Below, piece by piece: positions 1-10,677 of a stretch of DNA of 64,000 nt. Source of the stretch: Schizochytrium sp. CCTCC M209059 (taxonomy: Eukaryota; Sar; Bigyra; Thraustochytrida; Thraustochytriidae). Position numbers and translations under genes: made by a program. The stretch's first letter is position 1. Each line of letters opens with the position of its first letter. The notes beneath the pieces are model-generated. The model saw only the letters and a list, made by a program, of their open reading frames with translations, was not told the DNA's origin and searched no databases. The stretch lies in the NCBI GenBank assembly GCA_000818945.1, contig KN805385.1:82001-146000 (forward strand), in the 5' to 3' direction.

Positions 1-1
1 C

Positions 2-2330
2 TCTGCCCCGGCGCCTGCTGCCGCTGCTCCGGCTCCGGCCAAGGCTGCCCCTGCCGCCGCTGCGCCTGCTGTCTCGAACGAGCTTCTCGAGAAGGCCGAG
101 ACCGTCGTCATGGAGGTCCTCGCCGCCAAGACTGGCTACGAGACTGACATGATCGAGTCCGACATGGAGCTCGAGACCGAGCTCGGCATTGACTCCATCA
201 AGCGTGTCGAGATCCTCTCCGAGGTTCAGGCCATGCTCAACGTCGAGGCCAAGGACGTCGACGCTCTCAGCCGCACTCGCACTGTGGGTGAGGTCGTCAA
301 CGCCATGAAGGCTGAGATCGCTGGTGGCTCTGCCCCGGCGCCTGCCGCCGCTGCCCCAGGTCCGGCTGCTGCCGCCCCTGCGCCTGCCGCCGCCGCCCCT
401 GCTGTCTCGAACGAGCTTCTTGAGAAGGCCGAGACCGTCGTCATGGAGGTCCTCGCCGCCAAGACTGGCTACGAGACTGACATGATCGAGTCCGACATGG
501 AGCTCGAGACCGAGCTCGGCATTGACTCCATCAAGCGTGTCGAGATTCTCTCCGAGGTCCAGGCCATGCTCAACGTCGAGGCCAAGGACGTCGACGCTCT
601 CAGCCGCACCCGCACTGTTGGCGAGGTCGTCGATGCCATGAAGGCCGAGATCGCTGGTGGCTCTGCCCCGGCGCCTGCCGCCGCTGCTCCTGCTCCGGCT
701 GCTGCCGCCCCTGCGCCTGCCGCCCCTGCGCCTGCTGTCTCGAGCGAGCTTCTCGAGAAGGCCGAGACCGTCGTCATGGAGGTCCTCGCCGCCAAGACTG
801 GCTACGAGACCGACATGATCGAGTCCGACATGGAGCTCGAGACCGAGCTCGGCATTGACTCCATCAAGCGTGTCGAGATTCTCTCCGAGGTTCAGGCCAT
901 GCTCAACGTCGAGGCCAAGGACGTCGACGCTCTCAGCCGCACTCGCACTGTTGGTGAGGTCGTCGATGCCATGAAGGCTGAGATCGCTGGCAGCTCCGCC
1001 TCGGCGCCTGCCGCCGCTGCTCCTGCTCCGGCTGCTGCCGCTCCTGCGCCCGCTGCCGCCGCCCCTGCTGTCTCGAACGAGCTTCTCGAGAAAGCCGAGA
1101 CTGTCGTCATGGAGGTCCTCGCCGCCAAGACTGGCTACGAGACTGACATGATCGAGTCCGACATGGAGCTCGAGACCGAGCTCGGCATTGACTCCATCAA
1201 GCGTGTCGAGATCCTCTCCGAGGTTCAGGCCATGCTCAACGTCGAGGCCAAGGACGTCGAACTCGCACTGTTGGTGAGGTTGTCAACGCCATGAAGGCCG
1301 AGATCGCTGGCAGCTCTGCCCCGGCGCCTGCTGCCGCTGCTCCGGCTCCGGCCAAGGCTGCCCCTGCCGCCGCTGCGCCTGCTGTCTCGAACGAGCTTCT
1401 CGAGAAGGCCGAGACTGTCGTCATGGAGGTCCTCGCCGCCAAGACTGGCTACGAGACCGACATGATCGAGTCCGACATGGAGCTCGAGACCGAGCTCGGC
1501 ATTGACTCCATCAAGCGTGTCGAGATCCTCTCCGAGGTTCAGGCCATGCTCAACGTCGAGGCCAAGGACGTCGACGCTCTCAGCCGCACCCGCACTGTTG
1601 GCGAGGTCGTCGATGCCATGAAGGCCGAGATCGCTGGTGGCTCTGCCCCGGCGCCTGCCGCCGCTGCTCCTGCTCCGGCTGCTGCCGCTCCTGCGCCCGC
1701 TGCCGCCGCCCCTGCTGTCTCGAACGAGCTTCTCGAGAAAGCCGAGACTGTCGTCATGGAGGTCCTCGCCGCCAAGACTGGCTACGAGACTGACATGATC
1801 GAGTCCGACATGGAGCTCGAGACCGAGCTCGGCATTGACTCCATCAAGCGTGTCGAGATCCTCTCCGAGGTTCAGGCCATGCTCAACGTCGAGGCCAAGG
1901 ACGTCGACGCTCTCAGCCGCACCCGCACTGTTGGCGAGGTCGTCGATGCCATGAAGGCCGAGATCGCTGGTGGCTCTGCCCCGGCGCCTGCCGCCGCTGC
2001 TCCTGCTCCGGCTGCTGCCGCTCCTGCGCCCGCTGCCGCTGCCCCTGCTGTCTCGAGCGAGCTTCTCGAGAAGGCCGAGACCGTCGTCATGGAGGTCCTC
2101 GCCGCCAAGACTGGCTACGAGACCGACATGATCGAGTCCGACATGGAGCTCGAGACCGAGCTCGGCATTGACTCCATCAAGCGTGTCGAGATTCTCTCCG
2201 AGGTTCAGGCCATGCTCAACGTCGAGGCCAAGGACGTCGACGCTCTCAGCCGCACTCGCACTGTTGGCGAGGTCGTCGATGCCATGAAGGCTGAGATCGC
2301 TGGTGGCTCTGCCCCGGCGCCTGCCGCCGC
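2..2330 (+). repeat. Tandem ACP-domain repeat, 333-bp unit, seven units visible
   Basis: Equivalent Met codons lie at 110, 443, 776, 1109, 1423, 1756 and 2089. Spacing is 333 bp except between the fourth and fifth unit (314 bp: a 13-nt deletion plus a linker shorter by two codons). The linkers vary in a pattern of period four: units 1 and 5 share an AKAA linker, and units 3 and 7 share a VSSELL entry. Nucleotides 1-100 are essentially identical to 1314-1413. The array continues upstream of the window. Confidence 0.95.
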
Positions 2331-4806
2331 TGCTCCTGCCTCGGCTGGCGCCGCGCCTGCGGTCAAGATTGACTCGGTCCACGGCGCTGACTGTGATGAT
2401 CTTTCCCTGATGCACGCCAAGGTGGTTGACATCCGCCGCCCGGACGAGCTCATCCTGGAGCGCCCCGAGAACCGCCCCGTTCTCGTTGTCGATGACGGCA
2501 GCGAGCTCACCCTCGCCCTGGTCCGCGTCCTCGGCGCCTGCGCCGTTGTCCTGACCTTTGAGGGTCTCCAGCTCGCTCAGCGCGCTGGTGCCGCTGCCAT
2601 CCGCCACGTGCTCGCCAAGGATCTTTCCGCGGAGAGCGCCGAGAAGGCCATCAAGGAGGCCGAGCAGCGCTTTGGCGCTCTCGGCGGCTTCATCTCGCAG
2701 CAGGCGGAGCGCTTCGAGCCCGCCGAAATCCTCGGCTTCACGCTCATGTGCGCCAAGTTCGCCAAGGCTTCCCTCTGCACGGCTGTGGCTGGCGGCCGCC
2801 CGGCCTTTATCGGTGTGGCGCGCCTTGACGGCCGCCTCGGATTCACTTCGCAGGGCACTTCTGACGCGCTCAAGCGTGCCCAGCGTGGTGCCATCTTTGG
2901 CCTCTGCAAGACCATCGGCCTCGAGTGGTCCGAGTCTGACGTCTTTTCCCGCGGCGTGGACATTGCTCAGGGCATGCACCCCGAGGATGCCGCCGTGGCG
3001 ATTGTGCGCGAGATGGCGTGCGCTGACATTCGCATTCGCGAGGTCGGCATTGGCGCAAACCAGCAGCGCTGCACGATCCGTGCCGCCAAGCTCGAGACCG
3101 GCAACCCGCAGCGCCAGATCGCCAAGGACGACGTGCTGCTCGTTTCTGGCGGCGCTCGCGGCATCACGCCTCTTTGCATCCGGGAGATCACGCGCCAGAT
3201 CGCGGGCGGCAAGTACATTCTGCTTGGCCGCAGCAAGGTCTCTGCGAGCGAACCGGCATGGTGCGCTGGCATCACTGACGAGAAGGCTGTGCAAAAGGCT
3301 GCTACCCAGGAGCTCAAGCGCGCCTTTAGCGCTGGCGAGGGCCCCAAGCCCACGCCCCGCGCTGTCACTAAGCTTGTGGGCTCTGTTCTTGGCGCTCGCG
3401 AGGTGCGCAGCTCTATTGCTGCGATTGAAGCGCTCGGCGGCAAGGCCATCTACTCGTCGTGCGACGTGAACTCTGCCGCCGACGTGGCCAAGGCCGTGCG
3501 CGATGCCGAGTCCCAGCTCGGTGCCCGCGTCTCGGGCATCGTTCATGCCTCGGGCGTGCTCCGCGACCGTCTCATCGAGAAGAAGCTCCCCGACGAGTTC
3601 GACGCCGTCTTTGGCACCAAGGTCACCGGTCTCGAGAACCTCCTCGCCGCCGTCGACCGCGCCAACCTCAAGCACATGGTCCTCTTCAGCTCGCTCGCCG
3701 GCTTCCACGGCAACGTCGGCCAGTCTGACTACGCCATGGCCAACGAGGCCCTTAACAAGATGGGCCTCGAGCTCGCCAAGGACGTCTCGGTCAAGTCGAT
3801 CTGCTTCGGTCCCTGGGACGGTGGCATGGTGACGCCGCAGCTCAAGAAGCAGTTCCAGGAGATGGGCGTGCAGATCATCCCCCGCGAGGGCGGCGCTGAT
3901 ACCGTGGCGCGCATCGTGCTCGGCTCCTCGCCGGCTGAGATCCTTGTCGGCAACTGGCGCACCCCGTCCAAGAAGGTCGGCTCGGACACCATCACCCTGC
4001 ACCGCAAGATTTCCGCCAAGTCCAACCCCTTCCTCGAGGACCACGTCATCCAGGGCCGCCGCGTGCTGCCCATGACGCTGGCCATTGGCTCGCTCGCGGA
4101 GACCTGCCTCGGCCTCTTCCCCGGCTACTCGCTCTGGGCCATTGACGACGCCCAGCTCTTCAAGGGTGTCACTGTCGACGGCGACGTCAACTGCGAGGTG
4201 ACCCTCACCCCGTCGACGGCGCCCTCGGGCCGCGTCAACGTCCAGGCCACGCTCAAGACCTTTTCCAGCGGCAAGCTGGTCCCGGCCTACCGCGCCGTCA
4301 TCGTGCTCTCCAACCAGGGCGCGCCCCCGGCCAACGCCACCATGCAGCCGCCCTCGCTCGATGCCGATCCGGCGCTCCAGGGCTCCGTCTACGACGGCAA
4401 GACCCTCTTCCACGGCCCGGCCTTCCGCGGCATCGATGACGTGCTCTCGTGCACCAAGAGCCAGCTTGTGGCCAAGTGCAGCGCTGTCCCCGGCTCCGAC
4501 GCCGCTCGCGGCGAGTTTGCCACGGACACTGACGCCCATGACCCCTTCGTGAACGACCTGGCCTTTCAGGCCATGCTCGTCTGGGTGCGCCGCACGCTCG
4601 GCCAGGCTGCGCTCCCCAACTCGATCCAGCGCATCGTCCAGCACCGCCCGGTCCCGCAGGACAAGCCCTTCTACATTACCCTCCGCTCCAACCAGTCGGG
4701 CGGTCACTCCCAGCACAAGCACGCCCTTCAGTTCCACAACGAGCAGGGCGATCTCTTCATTGATGTCCAGGCTTCGGTCATCGCCACGGACAGCCTTGCC
4801 TTCTAA
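2..4806 (+). CDS. pfaA: PUFA synthase subunit A (PfaA/OrfA type), C-terminal part: ACP array, KR, DH-like
   Basis: This is the 3' part of a multidomain PKS-like subunit that builds very-long-chain PUFAs such as DHA. The 5' end (KS and MAT in this family) lies outside the window. Seven ACPs are seen, each with the phosphopantetheine-attachment motif LGIDSIK (near nt 181, 511, 846, 1180, 1495, 1828 and 2159), joined by Ala/Pro linkers. The KR follows, with a nucleotide-binding segment SGGARGI (about 3140) and the S..Y..N catalytic region around 3685-3750. A hot-dog DH-like domain follows, with HVIQGRRVLP (about 4042-4071) and a DxxxQ motif near 4555. The stop is TAA at 4804-4806. The frame breaks at about 1260: ACP 4 lacks 13 nt (CGCTCTCAGCCGC) present in every other unit, so frame 2 (nt 2-1294) passes to frame 1 (to 4806). 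I read this as a probable assembly or indel error, because both sides are otherwise pristine. Confidence 0.93.
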
Positions 4807-4910
4807 ATCTAAACTAGTGAATCGCGACAAGTTGTCTTTTTGTTACTCTACGTACTGCTCTTTCTAATTTTACGACGTATGCTTCTGCTCTTGACGACGA
4901 CAACCATGGC

Positions 4911-4916
4911 AATAAA
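4911..4916 (+). promoter_or_regulatory. Candidate polyadenylation signal AATAAA of the PUFA synthase gene
   Basis: An AATAAA hexamer lies 105 nt after the stop codon, in a pyrimidine-rich 3' flank. The match is short, but the position is typical. Confidence 0.45.
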
Positions 4917-6077
4917 AGTAAGGCAAGAAGTGAGTGCGTGCTCGCTCACAAGGTCTAGGCCGAAACGAGGCGCCTTAGGATTGGTTGTCTCCGTCGTAAG
5001 TCATGACGGAGCGTAGGACACCGACGGCCTGCCGCGCAAATATACGAACCGCTGCACAATTCTTTTCGTTGAGAACAACCTCGAACGGCCTGCCTTGCTG
5101 AGCTGCCGACACGGTGGAAGGAAGCATAGCGGCCAATCGAGGGGATGCTATTAATTAGGCTTGGCGCTGCTGCCGCCGTGCCTGAAGATGTGCGCAAGCG
5201 TGGCAACACCGTCCACCTTGCCATTAAAGTCATGCACTCCAAATACCTCGAACAGAGCCTCTCGCATGTTTGGCCAAGCACCTTCGAGAGAGTCTGGACT
5301 CTCACTCCTTCCTCACCGTTGTCGCCATTCTCAGCGAGCTCATGCAATCACCAGGACGGAGAGACGGCCAGCTGCTTTTCTGCTTTCCATTGTTATTAGA
5401 GAAACGCTTCTCGCTCTCATCGTCTTAGTAGACATTCCGATGGCTTCGTTCGCCAATTTGTCACCTAAGTAAGCTAGAGTGTTAAGTCTAAATGCCTTTG
5501 ACCCGCGTACGGCGTCACGTAGATGCCTGTCCTTGCCAGCAAACGCTAGTTCGCGGTGTGCGTAATTTGGCCCGCATTATGCTGGCTCTCAAAATCAACC
5601 GCCACCACTCGCGGCTGCACGATGATTTTCGTGCACTCATGACATGAGAAATGTGATACTCAAACTAGTATAGACCTCCTACTCCTACTGCTGCTTTTCT
5701 CGTCAGAGCTGTCTCCGGAAAAGTTGACAAGTTGTTGGCCTTCTTCTTCTCTGCTAGTAAGTAGATCATCATGGATGAGACGATGATGATAATGATGATG
5801 ATGATAGCGAAGAGCTTTTGGGACTCGAGCTTGAGCTGATGTGGCTTATTTTATTACTCAAAAACCAATGCACCGTTGCGAGCTCTCGAGAGTGGAGCAA
5901 AGTTGCAACAGCGCACACACAAAGAACACATAGAAATAGACATCAAAAATAGTACTTTTACAATCCAGCCGAGGCAGCGCGAAAAGTCAGCATCTGCGAA
6001 CTGCCACAAAAGCCGTAGATCAAGTTTTGACACAACGCTCATGCACGTCTACGTGCTCGCGCATATAGGAAAACAAA
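4917..6077. other. Intergenic spacer
   Basis: No convincing gene was seen. The open frames here are short and without recognisable motifs. A GAT-rich microsatellite lies at about 5769-5806. The spacer separates the 3' ends of two convergent genes. Confidence 0.6.
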
Positions 6078-7061
6078 TCACATCGAGAGATTCCCACTCA
6101 GGTCGTGCGTGGCCTTTTGGGCATACTCTTGCCGCGCAGCAGCCCACAACGCCTCATCTTCTCCCATACCAAGGTCAAAGGATGGTTGTATTTTGTCGTG
6201 AAGTTGGGGCGGCATTTTCTCTAAAAGCATTGATGCAATAGATTTCGGGCTGTAGCGCGCGGAAAAATGCATGAGCAGAAGCGTATCGACGCGATCAAAC
6301 AAGCCTCGATGACCGAACGCTGCAAGTTGGTCAACATGAATATGGCCGTGGTCTTCGGCCTTGGAAATGTCGCCATCGAAAAAGGTCACCTCCACGCAGA
6401 GCGTCTTTGCACGGAGAAAGGGAGATTCAGGGTCCCGTTCCAAAGCAGCAGCGACCGTGTCGCCCGTGTAAGCAAAGTCGACAACCTCGTGTATGACGTA
6501 GTCCTCAGGCTTTGGTGGCGAGGTCTTGAAGCGAGTGCGCTTTGTCGCAACGGGGAGCTCCGCAAGTTCCGGACGTAACTCCTTTTTGATATTAATGACC
6601 GCATATCCTACAGAAGGCACACGATGCTCGGTTGCAAGGACTGCAACGCGCGTATTCCCGTTCAACTCTACGCTGTCGCCGGGGTTGACGCCCGTGATCT
6701 TCATATTGAAGGGGTCCTGGGTGTCGTCAACATCTCCTCCTCCGTCGAGGGCTTGCATCGCTCGCCCTGCACTGCGAAAATCCTCCACAGCCTCCGCAGG
6801 CATGTAGACGCGCGTCTCCTGCCTCGATTGCATGGCCCGCGTCCTCGCCAGAAGAAATGCGGCCGCGCAGTGGTCCGCGTGGCCGTGGGAGATGAAGACG
6901 TGCCCGGCGCTGCCGACGCCGCCTGCGGCCTCGGCGCTTCCGAAGCGCCCTGCATCGAACAGGAGCGCCCTGCGCTTTCCCAGTCCCTTGTACAGCACCG
7001 TCGTTCCCAGCCCTGCCCGGGACCACACGCGCACCGGCGCGACCATCTCGTGCCCGCTCAT
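6078..7061 (-). CDS. Short-form tRNase Z / RNase Z-like metallo-beta-lactamase protein
   Basis: A complete 327-aa frame with an ATG at 7061. The metal-binding motif SHGHADH (H59, H61, D63, H64) marks the metallo-beta-lactamase fold. Later family positions are present: an EH pair in ATEHRVPS, an Asp in AYTGDT, a His in the GHIHVDQ segment and the C-terminal HFSARY motif, which is characteristic of RNase Z. Proteins of this family cut the 3' trailer from tRNA precursors. The length fits the short (ELAC1/plant TRZ) form rather than the 800-aa long form. Arg replaces the usual Gln in the HFSxRY box. No organelle-targeting sequence is obvious. It could be a related nuclease of the same fold, but the combined motifs favour RNase Z. 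Confidence 0.82.
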   Translation of the reverse strand: MSGHEMVAPVRVWSRAGLGTTVLYKGLGKRRALLFDAGRFGSAEAAGGVGSAGHVFISHGHADHCAAAFLLARTRAMQSRQETRVYMPAEAVEDFRSAGRAMQALDGGGDVDDTQDPFNMKITGVNPGDSVELNGNTRVAVLATEHRVPSVGYAVINIKKELRPELAELPVATKRTRFKTSPPKPEDYVIHEVVDFAYTGDTVAAALERDPESPFLRAKTLCVEVTFFDGDISKAEDHGHIHVDQLAAFGHRGLFDRVDTLLLMHFSARYSPKSIASMLLEKMPPQLHDKIQPSFDLGMGEDEALWAAARQEYAQKATHDLSGNLSM

Positions 7062-7379
7062 GTTCGCGCGCTCCCGAAGGGGAAAAAAGGTGAACGCGGT
7101 TTGCTCTTGGCACCAAGGCTTGACCGACGGAATCGATACCCTGCGGGGCTGAAGACCCCGCGATCTGAAGTGCGTTTTCAGTCTGAGCTACAGTGAACTA
7201 GTGAATGATTAGTTATATTCAGTATCTTTCTCCGCAATTGAGGTCGCCATGGGGCCAATAAAACATGAACCGGAGAGCTGGTCGTATGGAAAACGTTCTT
7301 GTAGTAGAAGCGCACTCTGTAAGCCCATGCCACGAGCCGGTAGTTTGATAACAGTAGGTCCTTTGCAAACGTAGTCTCT

Positions 7380-7576
7380 GGGAGCATGGGTCTAGGTCCA
7401 GGGTCTACCTTGAAGAAGCTTGTTACCGGAATATTTCCTTTGCCCACGTCGACGCTTCACAGCTTGCAAACTTTTATTGGAGCATGCGCCTAGGTCCAGG
7501 ACCCATCTCGAAAAAGCATGTTACTGGCCACGGAGCATCTCCTTTGCGCATGTCGACGCTACACAGCTTGCAAGCT
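7380..7576. repeat. Diverged direct repeat, two units of about 98 bp
   Basis: Each unit begins GGAGCATG then (T/C)CTAGGTCCAGG and continues to a CACAGCTTGCAA segment. Unit 1 is about 7380-7473 and unit 2 about 7478-7576. The units differ by substitutions and small indels. No coding potential was recognised. Confidence 0.6.
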
Positions 7577-7859
7577 TGCACTTGGCCGCCAGCCATTCCT
7601 TTGCTATGAACTACACACGCATTTTCCGGACGCGAACTAAGTGAGGGTTCTGCTTCCCTCAGCGCACCCGTCAAGGCCGAGTTCGATCAAATGGAACACT
7701 GGACTGTTCGAGTTGATAAGTTATTCGATGCGCAGACACCACATGCATGGCAATGGTGAGTGTTTGGATCAAGGGTGTATGAAAGGAGGTTGAAGACTTA
7801 CATCGAATGGCGGCTGGATCCAGTTGCGGCGCCCCTGAGGGGATTCACTAGCTATGAAG

Positions 7860-8113
7860 ATTCGACTCAAAAACTCTGTGGAATTGTCCATCGGAGCCGT
7901 CTCATTTTCATCTTGCGGGTTGACCGACTTGTTCATTGGAGCCTTGTTATTGTCGACTTGCGAGTTATCCAGCCTCTCTCTATTTGCCGACTGTAACGGA
8001 ACATGACTCATTTGAACCCGAGAATGGGAACGCTTTCTGCTCGAATGCCTGACCCCCGCAGCTTGCACATGTCCTCGATGGACAGCGGTCCTTTCGAGTA
8101 CATTTCCGCTTGT
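7860..8113 (-). pseudogene. Decayed copy of the Cys-rich CWC-module gene (copy 1)
   Basis: The minus strand of this stretch is a diverged duplicate of the tail of the gene at 8114-8554. It shares the RHSSRKRSHSR segment and the SQVDNNKAPMNKSVN tail. The cysteine module before it is broken: compared with the intact copy, about 10 nt are missing just after the codons for C-S-C, which brings in a stop and shifts the frame. I infer a relic, not a functional gene. Confidence 0.55.
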
Positions 8114-8554
8114 TCAGCACGAACAGCTTGTGTCCATTGGAGCCGTCGCATTGTCGTCTTGCGAGTTGACTGACTTGTCCATTGGAGGCGAGTTAACGGA
8201 CTTGTTCATTGGAGCCTTGTTATTATCGACTTGCGAGTTGCCCAGCCCCTCTCCGTTTGCCGACTGTAACGCAACATGACTCATTTGAGCCCGAGAATGG
8301 GATCGCTTTCTGCTCGAATGCCTGGCCCCGCAGCTTGCACACGGCCTCGGTGGACAGCGGTCCATTCGCGTACATTTCCGCTGGTTTGCCCCACACCAGC
8401 ACGAACAGCTTTGTCCACTTGAATGACGCCGACCGCGCGAGGCACACGGGCATGGTTTTCGATACGTATGCGATCCGTTACACTTACTACAAGGTCGACT
8501 TGGGCATTGATCGCGCTGGCACGGTTTCTCACTCTTGTTGCACCAACAAGCCAT
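8114..8554 (-). CDS. Hypothetical small Cys-rich protein with two CWC modules (copy 2, intact)
   Basis: The start is placed at the ATG at 8554, the first in-frame ATG, immediately before the first module; this gives 146 aa. Two related modules follow the pattern C-W-C-x6-C-x(4,5)-C-P-x-R-P-C-x2-C, ending in H. The first is at residues 3-29 and the second about 50 residues on. The spacing suggests zinc binding, but I do not recognise the family. A basic Arg/His/Ser stretch and an Asn/Asp/Ser/Pro/Met-rich tail follow. The tail contains a short internal repeat (APMNKSVN, PPMDKSVN, APMDTS). It is the only one of three neighbouring copies in which both modules share one frame. Expression is unproven, and the whole tract may be repeat-derived. 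Confidence 0.45.
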   Translation of the reverse strand: MACWCNKSEKPCQRDQCPSRPCSKCNGSHTYRKPCPCASRGRRHSSGQSCSCWCGANQRKCTRMDRCPPRPCASCGARHSSRKRSHSRAQMSHVALQSANGEGLGNSQVDNNKAPMNKSVNSPPMDKSVNSQDDNATAPMDTSCSC

Positions 8555-8681
8555 TTCATTGACCCGCGTTAAAAACTTGCATGCGCACTTGAACGGTCCA
8601 TGCTGGCTCGTGCCCCCGGCTCGGCTCGGCTGGGCCCGGAATAAACGAAAGGCCCTACATGACAACTAGGCAACGCGACCG

Positions 8682-8848
8682 NNNNNNNNNNNNNNNNNNN
8701 NNNNNNNNNNNNNNNNNNNNNNNNNNNNNNNNNNNNNNNNNNNNNNNNNNNNNNNNNNNNNNNNNNNNNNNNNNNNNNNNNNNNNNNNNNNNNNNNNNNN
8801 NNNNNNNNNNNNNNNNNNNNNNNNNNNNNNNNNNNNNNNNNNNNNNNN
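8682..8848. other. Assembly gap (167 N)
   Basis: A run of N between copies 2 and 3 of the Cys-rich repeat. Matching flanks on both sides suggest that repeat content prevented assembly. Confidence 0.99.
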
Positions 8849-9085
8849 AACGCTTACTGCTCGAATCTCTGCCCCCACAGCTTGCACACGGCCTCGATGG
8901 ACAGCGGTCCCTTCGAGTACAAATCCGCTGGTTTGTCCCGCACCAGCACGAATAGCTTTGTACACGGGCATCCTTTTCGATACGTATGCGATCCGTTACA
9001 TTTCCTACAAGGTCGACTTGGGCATCGATCGCGCCTGCACGATTTCTCACTCTTGTTGCACTAGCAAGGCATCTCGTTGACCCGC
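8849..9085 (-). pseudogene. Decayed copy of the Cys-rich CWC-module gene (copy 3, truncated by gap)
   Basis: The minus strand matches the module region of copy 2. The Trp codon of the first CWC is changed to TAG, and about 29 nt between the two modules are missing, so they lie in different frames. The second module (CWCGTNQRICTRRDRCP) is otherwise well preserved. The tail is lost in the N gap. These lesions support a pseudogene. Confidence 0.55.
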
Positions 9086-9630
9086 GTTGAAGGACTGCAT
9101 GCGCACTTGAACGGTCCATGTTGGCTCGTGCCCCGGGCTCGGCTCGACCGGTCCCGTGAGAAATGAAAATGAAAAGGGAAAAATGAAAATGAAAAGCCCT
9201 AATGGCTCCGAATGGCGAATAGGCGAAATGCGCAGTTGAACGGTCCATTTTGGTTCGTGCCCTCGGCTCGGCTCGGCTGGTCCTGGTCTAGACGAAAGGC
9301 CCTGATGGCAGATAGGCGACGCGACCGTGCAAAAGACGCCGCAATTGCCCCAAATTTGTCCAAATTTTTATGACCAATACGGGCGCAAACCAGGAGCGCC
9401 CCCCCCCCGACATAAAGATCGTGCAAAAACGCACTTCAGACAAAGACGAAGTACAAGAAGAGGAGAGGAGAACTCCTTTCGTCGACGCGGGCAGCACGCG
9501 ACGGCGGCAGCGACGGTGACAGCGACAGGGACGCGTAGAGCTTTCTCTGGCTTGTCTTTGTCTCTCTCGTTCGTCTGAGCAGACGGACCCTGTACTCTGG
9601 CGAGGCACCTGCTTCGTCGTCGCCGTTCTG

Positions 9631-10677
9631 ATGGGCCGCAAGACCAATCCCGTCGTGCTCTCGGAGAAGCTCGTCGTGGCGCTTGCTAGTGGGTACCACC
9701 TGTTGCGAGCCTGGAGCCGTGACGGAGTACGAGTTAAGGAGATGAAGATGTCTTCAACGTATGCTCCTGTTGCATTGGCCATCCAGGGTCATGTCGTTGG
9801 CGTAGGAAATTCCATGGGAGAAATTCACCTCATCGATCTCCTCACAAGCTCAACAATTTTGCCCCCGCTCCATGGCCACAAGTCAGAAGTATCCAGCATG
9901 CTTTTTGATGGGGACATTTTGATCTCTGGTTCCAACGATGGTACGATTTGTTTTTGGAACATTACCGACGGTGAATGCACGAAAAAGATTGTTGCTGGTG
10001 CTCAAGGCGTAAGGACTCCAGACGGCTCCATTCGCACCTGGAAACAGCCCATCAACACGCATTGCATGAAGCTAGACCCGTCCGTTGGGCCTGCTGTGCG
10101 CGACCTTGCCGTGCACAACGACGTTGTTGCGGCTGGACTCGCTGATCAGACTGTCCGGATCTTCGAGCGTGGTAGCGGCGAAGAATGCCATGCTCTTATC
10201 GATGCAACTGAGGAGATTACCTCACTTGCCATGAACGAGAGATGGCTGGTAAGCGGATCTCTTGACTGCAAAGTAAGAGTCTACGCCCGATTCGATTTCA
10301 ATCTTGTTCATGTGCTTGAGGGACACATGGCGTCTGTGGAAGCCCTCTCTCTCGAGGACGATTGGATTATCAGTGGGTCCGCGGACAAGACAGTAAGAGT
10401 ATGGGACGCGAAAACTGGCAATCCCCTGCACGTGCTTCAGGAGTCGCCAGCAGGTATTCACTCCGTTTCAACCTTTGGGTCAAAGATTGCAGCTCAGGGT
10501 GATGACACCGTCGTGCGCATTTGGGACATGGCGACGGGGACACTCGAGCATGTGATGGACGGTACAGAGGTTGAGGCCCCGATCACGAGTGTTTTTCCGT
10601 CCCATGGGCTTGCTGGAATTACGAGTAACGAAAAGCTAGGCCAAGTGCATAGCGCTTCATGTTGTACGCTCTCGTGA
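9631..10677 (+). CDS. WD40-repeat beta-propeller protein
   Basis: A complete 348-aa frame with ATG at 9631 and stop at 10675-10677. At least five WD-type blades are visible, for example ILISGSNDGTICFWN, VVAAGLADQTVRIF, WLVSGSLDCKVRVY, WIISGSADKTVRVWD and AAQGDDTVVRIWD, each preceded by a GH or equivalent position. These form a protein-interaction propeller, probably of six or seven blades. No F-box, U-box or other extra domain is present, so the partner and process cannot be named. The N-terminal 40 residues also look like a degenerate blade. It follows the Cys-rich repeat tract on the opposite strand. Confidence 0.8.
   Translation: MGRKTNPVVLSEKLVVALASGYHLLRAWSRDGVRVKEMKMSSTYAPVALAIQGHVVGVGNSMGEIHLIDLLTSSTILPPLHGHKSEVSSMLFDGDILISGSNDGTICFWNITDGECTKKIVAGAQGVRTPDGSIRTWKQPINTHCMKLDPSVGPAVRDLAVHNDVVAAGLADQTVRIFERGSGEECHALIDATEEITSLAMNERWLVSGSLDCKVRVYARFDFNLVHVLEGHMASVEALSLEDDWIISGSADKTVRVWDAKTGNPLHVLQESPAGIHSVSTFGSKIAAQGDDTVVRIWDMATGTLEHVMDGTEVEAPITSVFPSHGLAGITSNEKLGQVHSASCCTLS

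Larger units (their letters stand above)
8565..9330. repeat. Repeated flank of the Cys-rich units
   Basis: A GCGCA(C/G)TTGAACGGTCCAT block followed by a GGCTCGGCTCG-rich segment occurs near 8583, 9102 and 9230. The ending AGGC(A/G)ACGCGACCG occurs at 8668-8681 and again near 9312-9326. This indicates segmental duplication of the whole Cys-rich unit with its flank. Confidence 0.6.

Noticed and set aside
1225..4830. A 1201-codon open frame antisense to the PUFA synthase gene
   Set aside because: It is the codon-bias shadow of a GC-rich gene with known domains on the plus strand.
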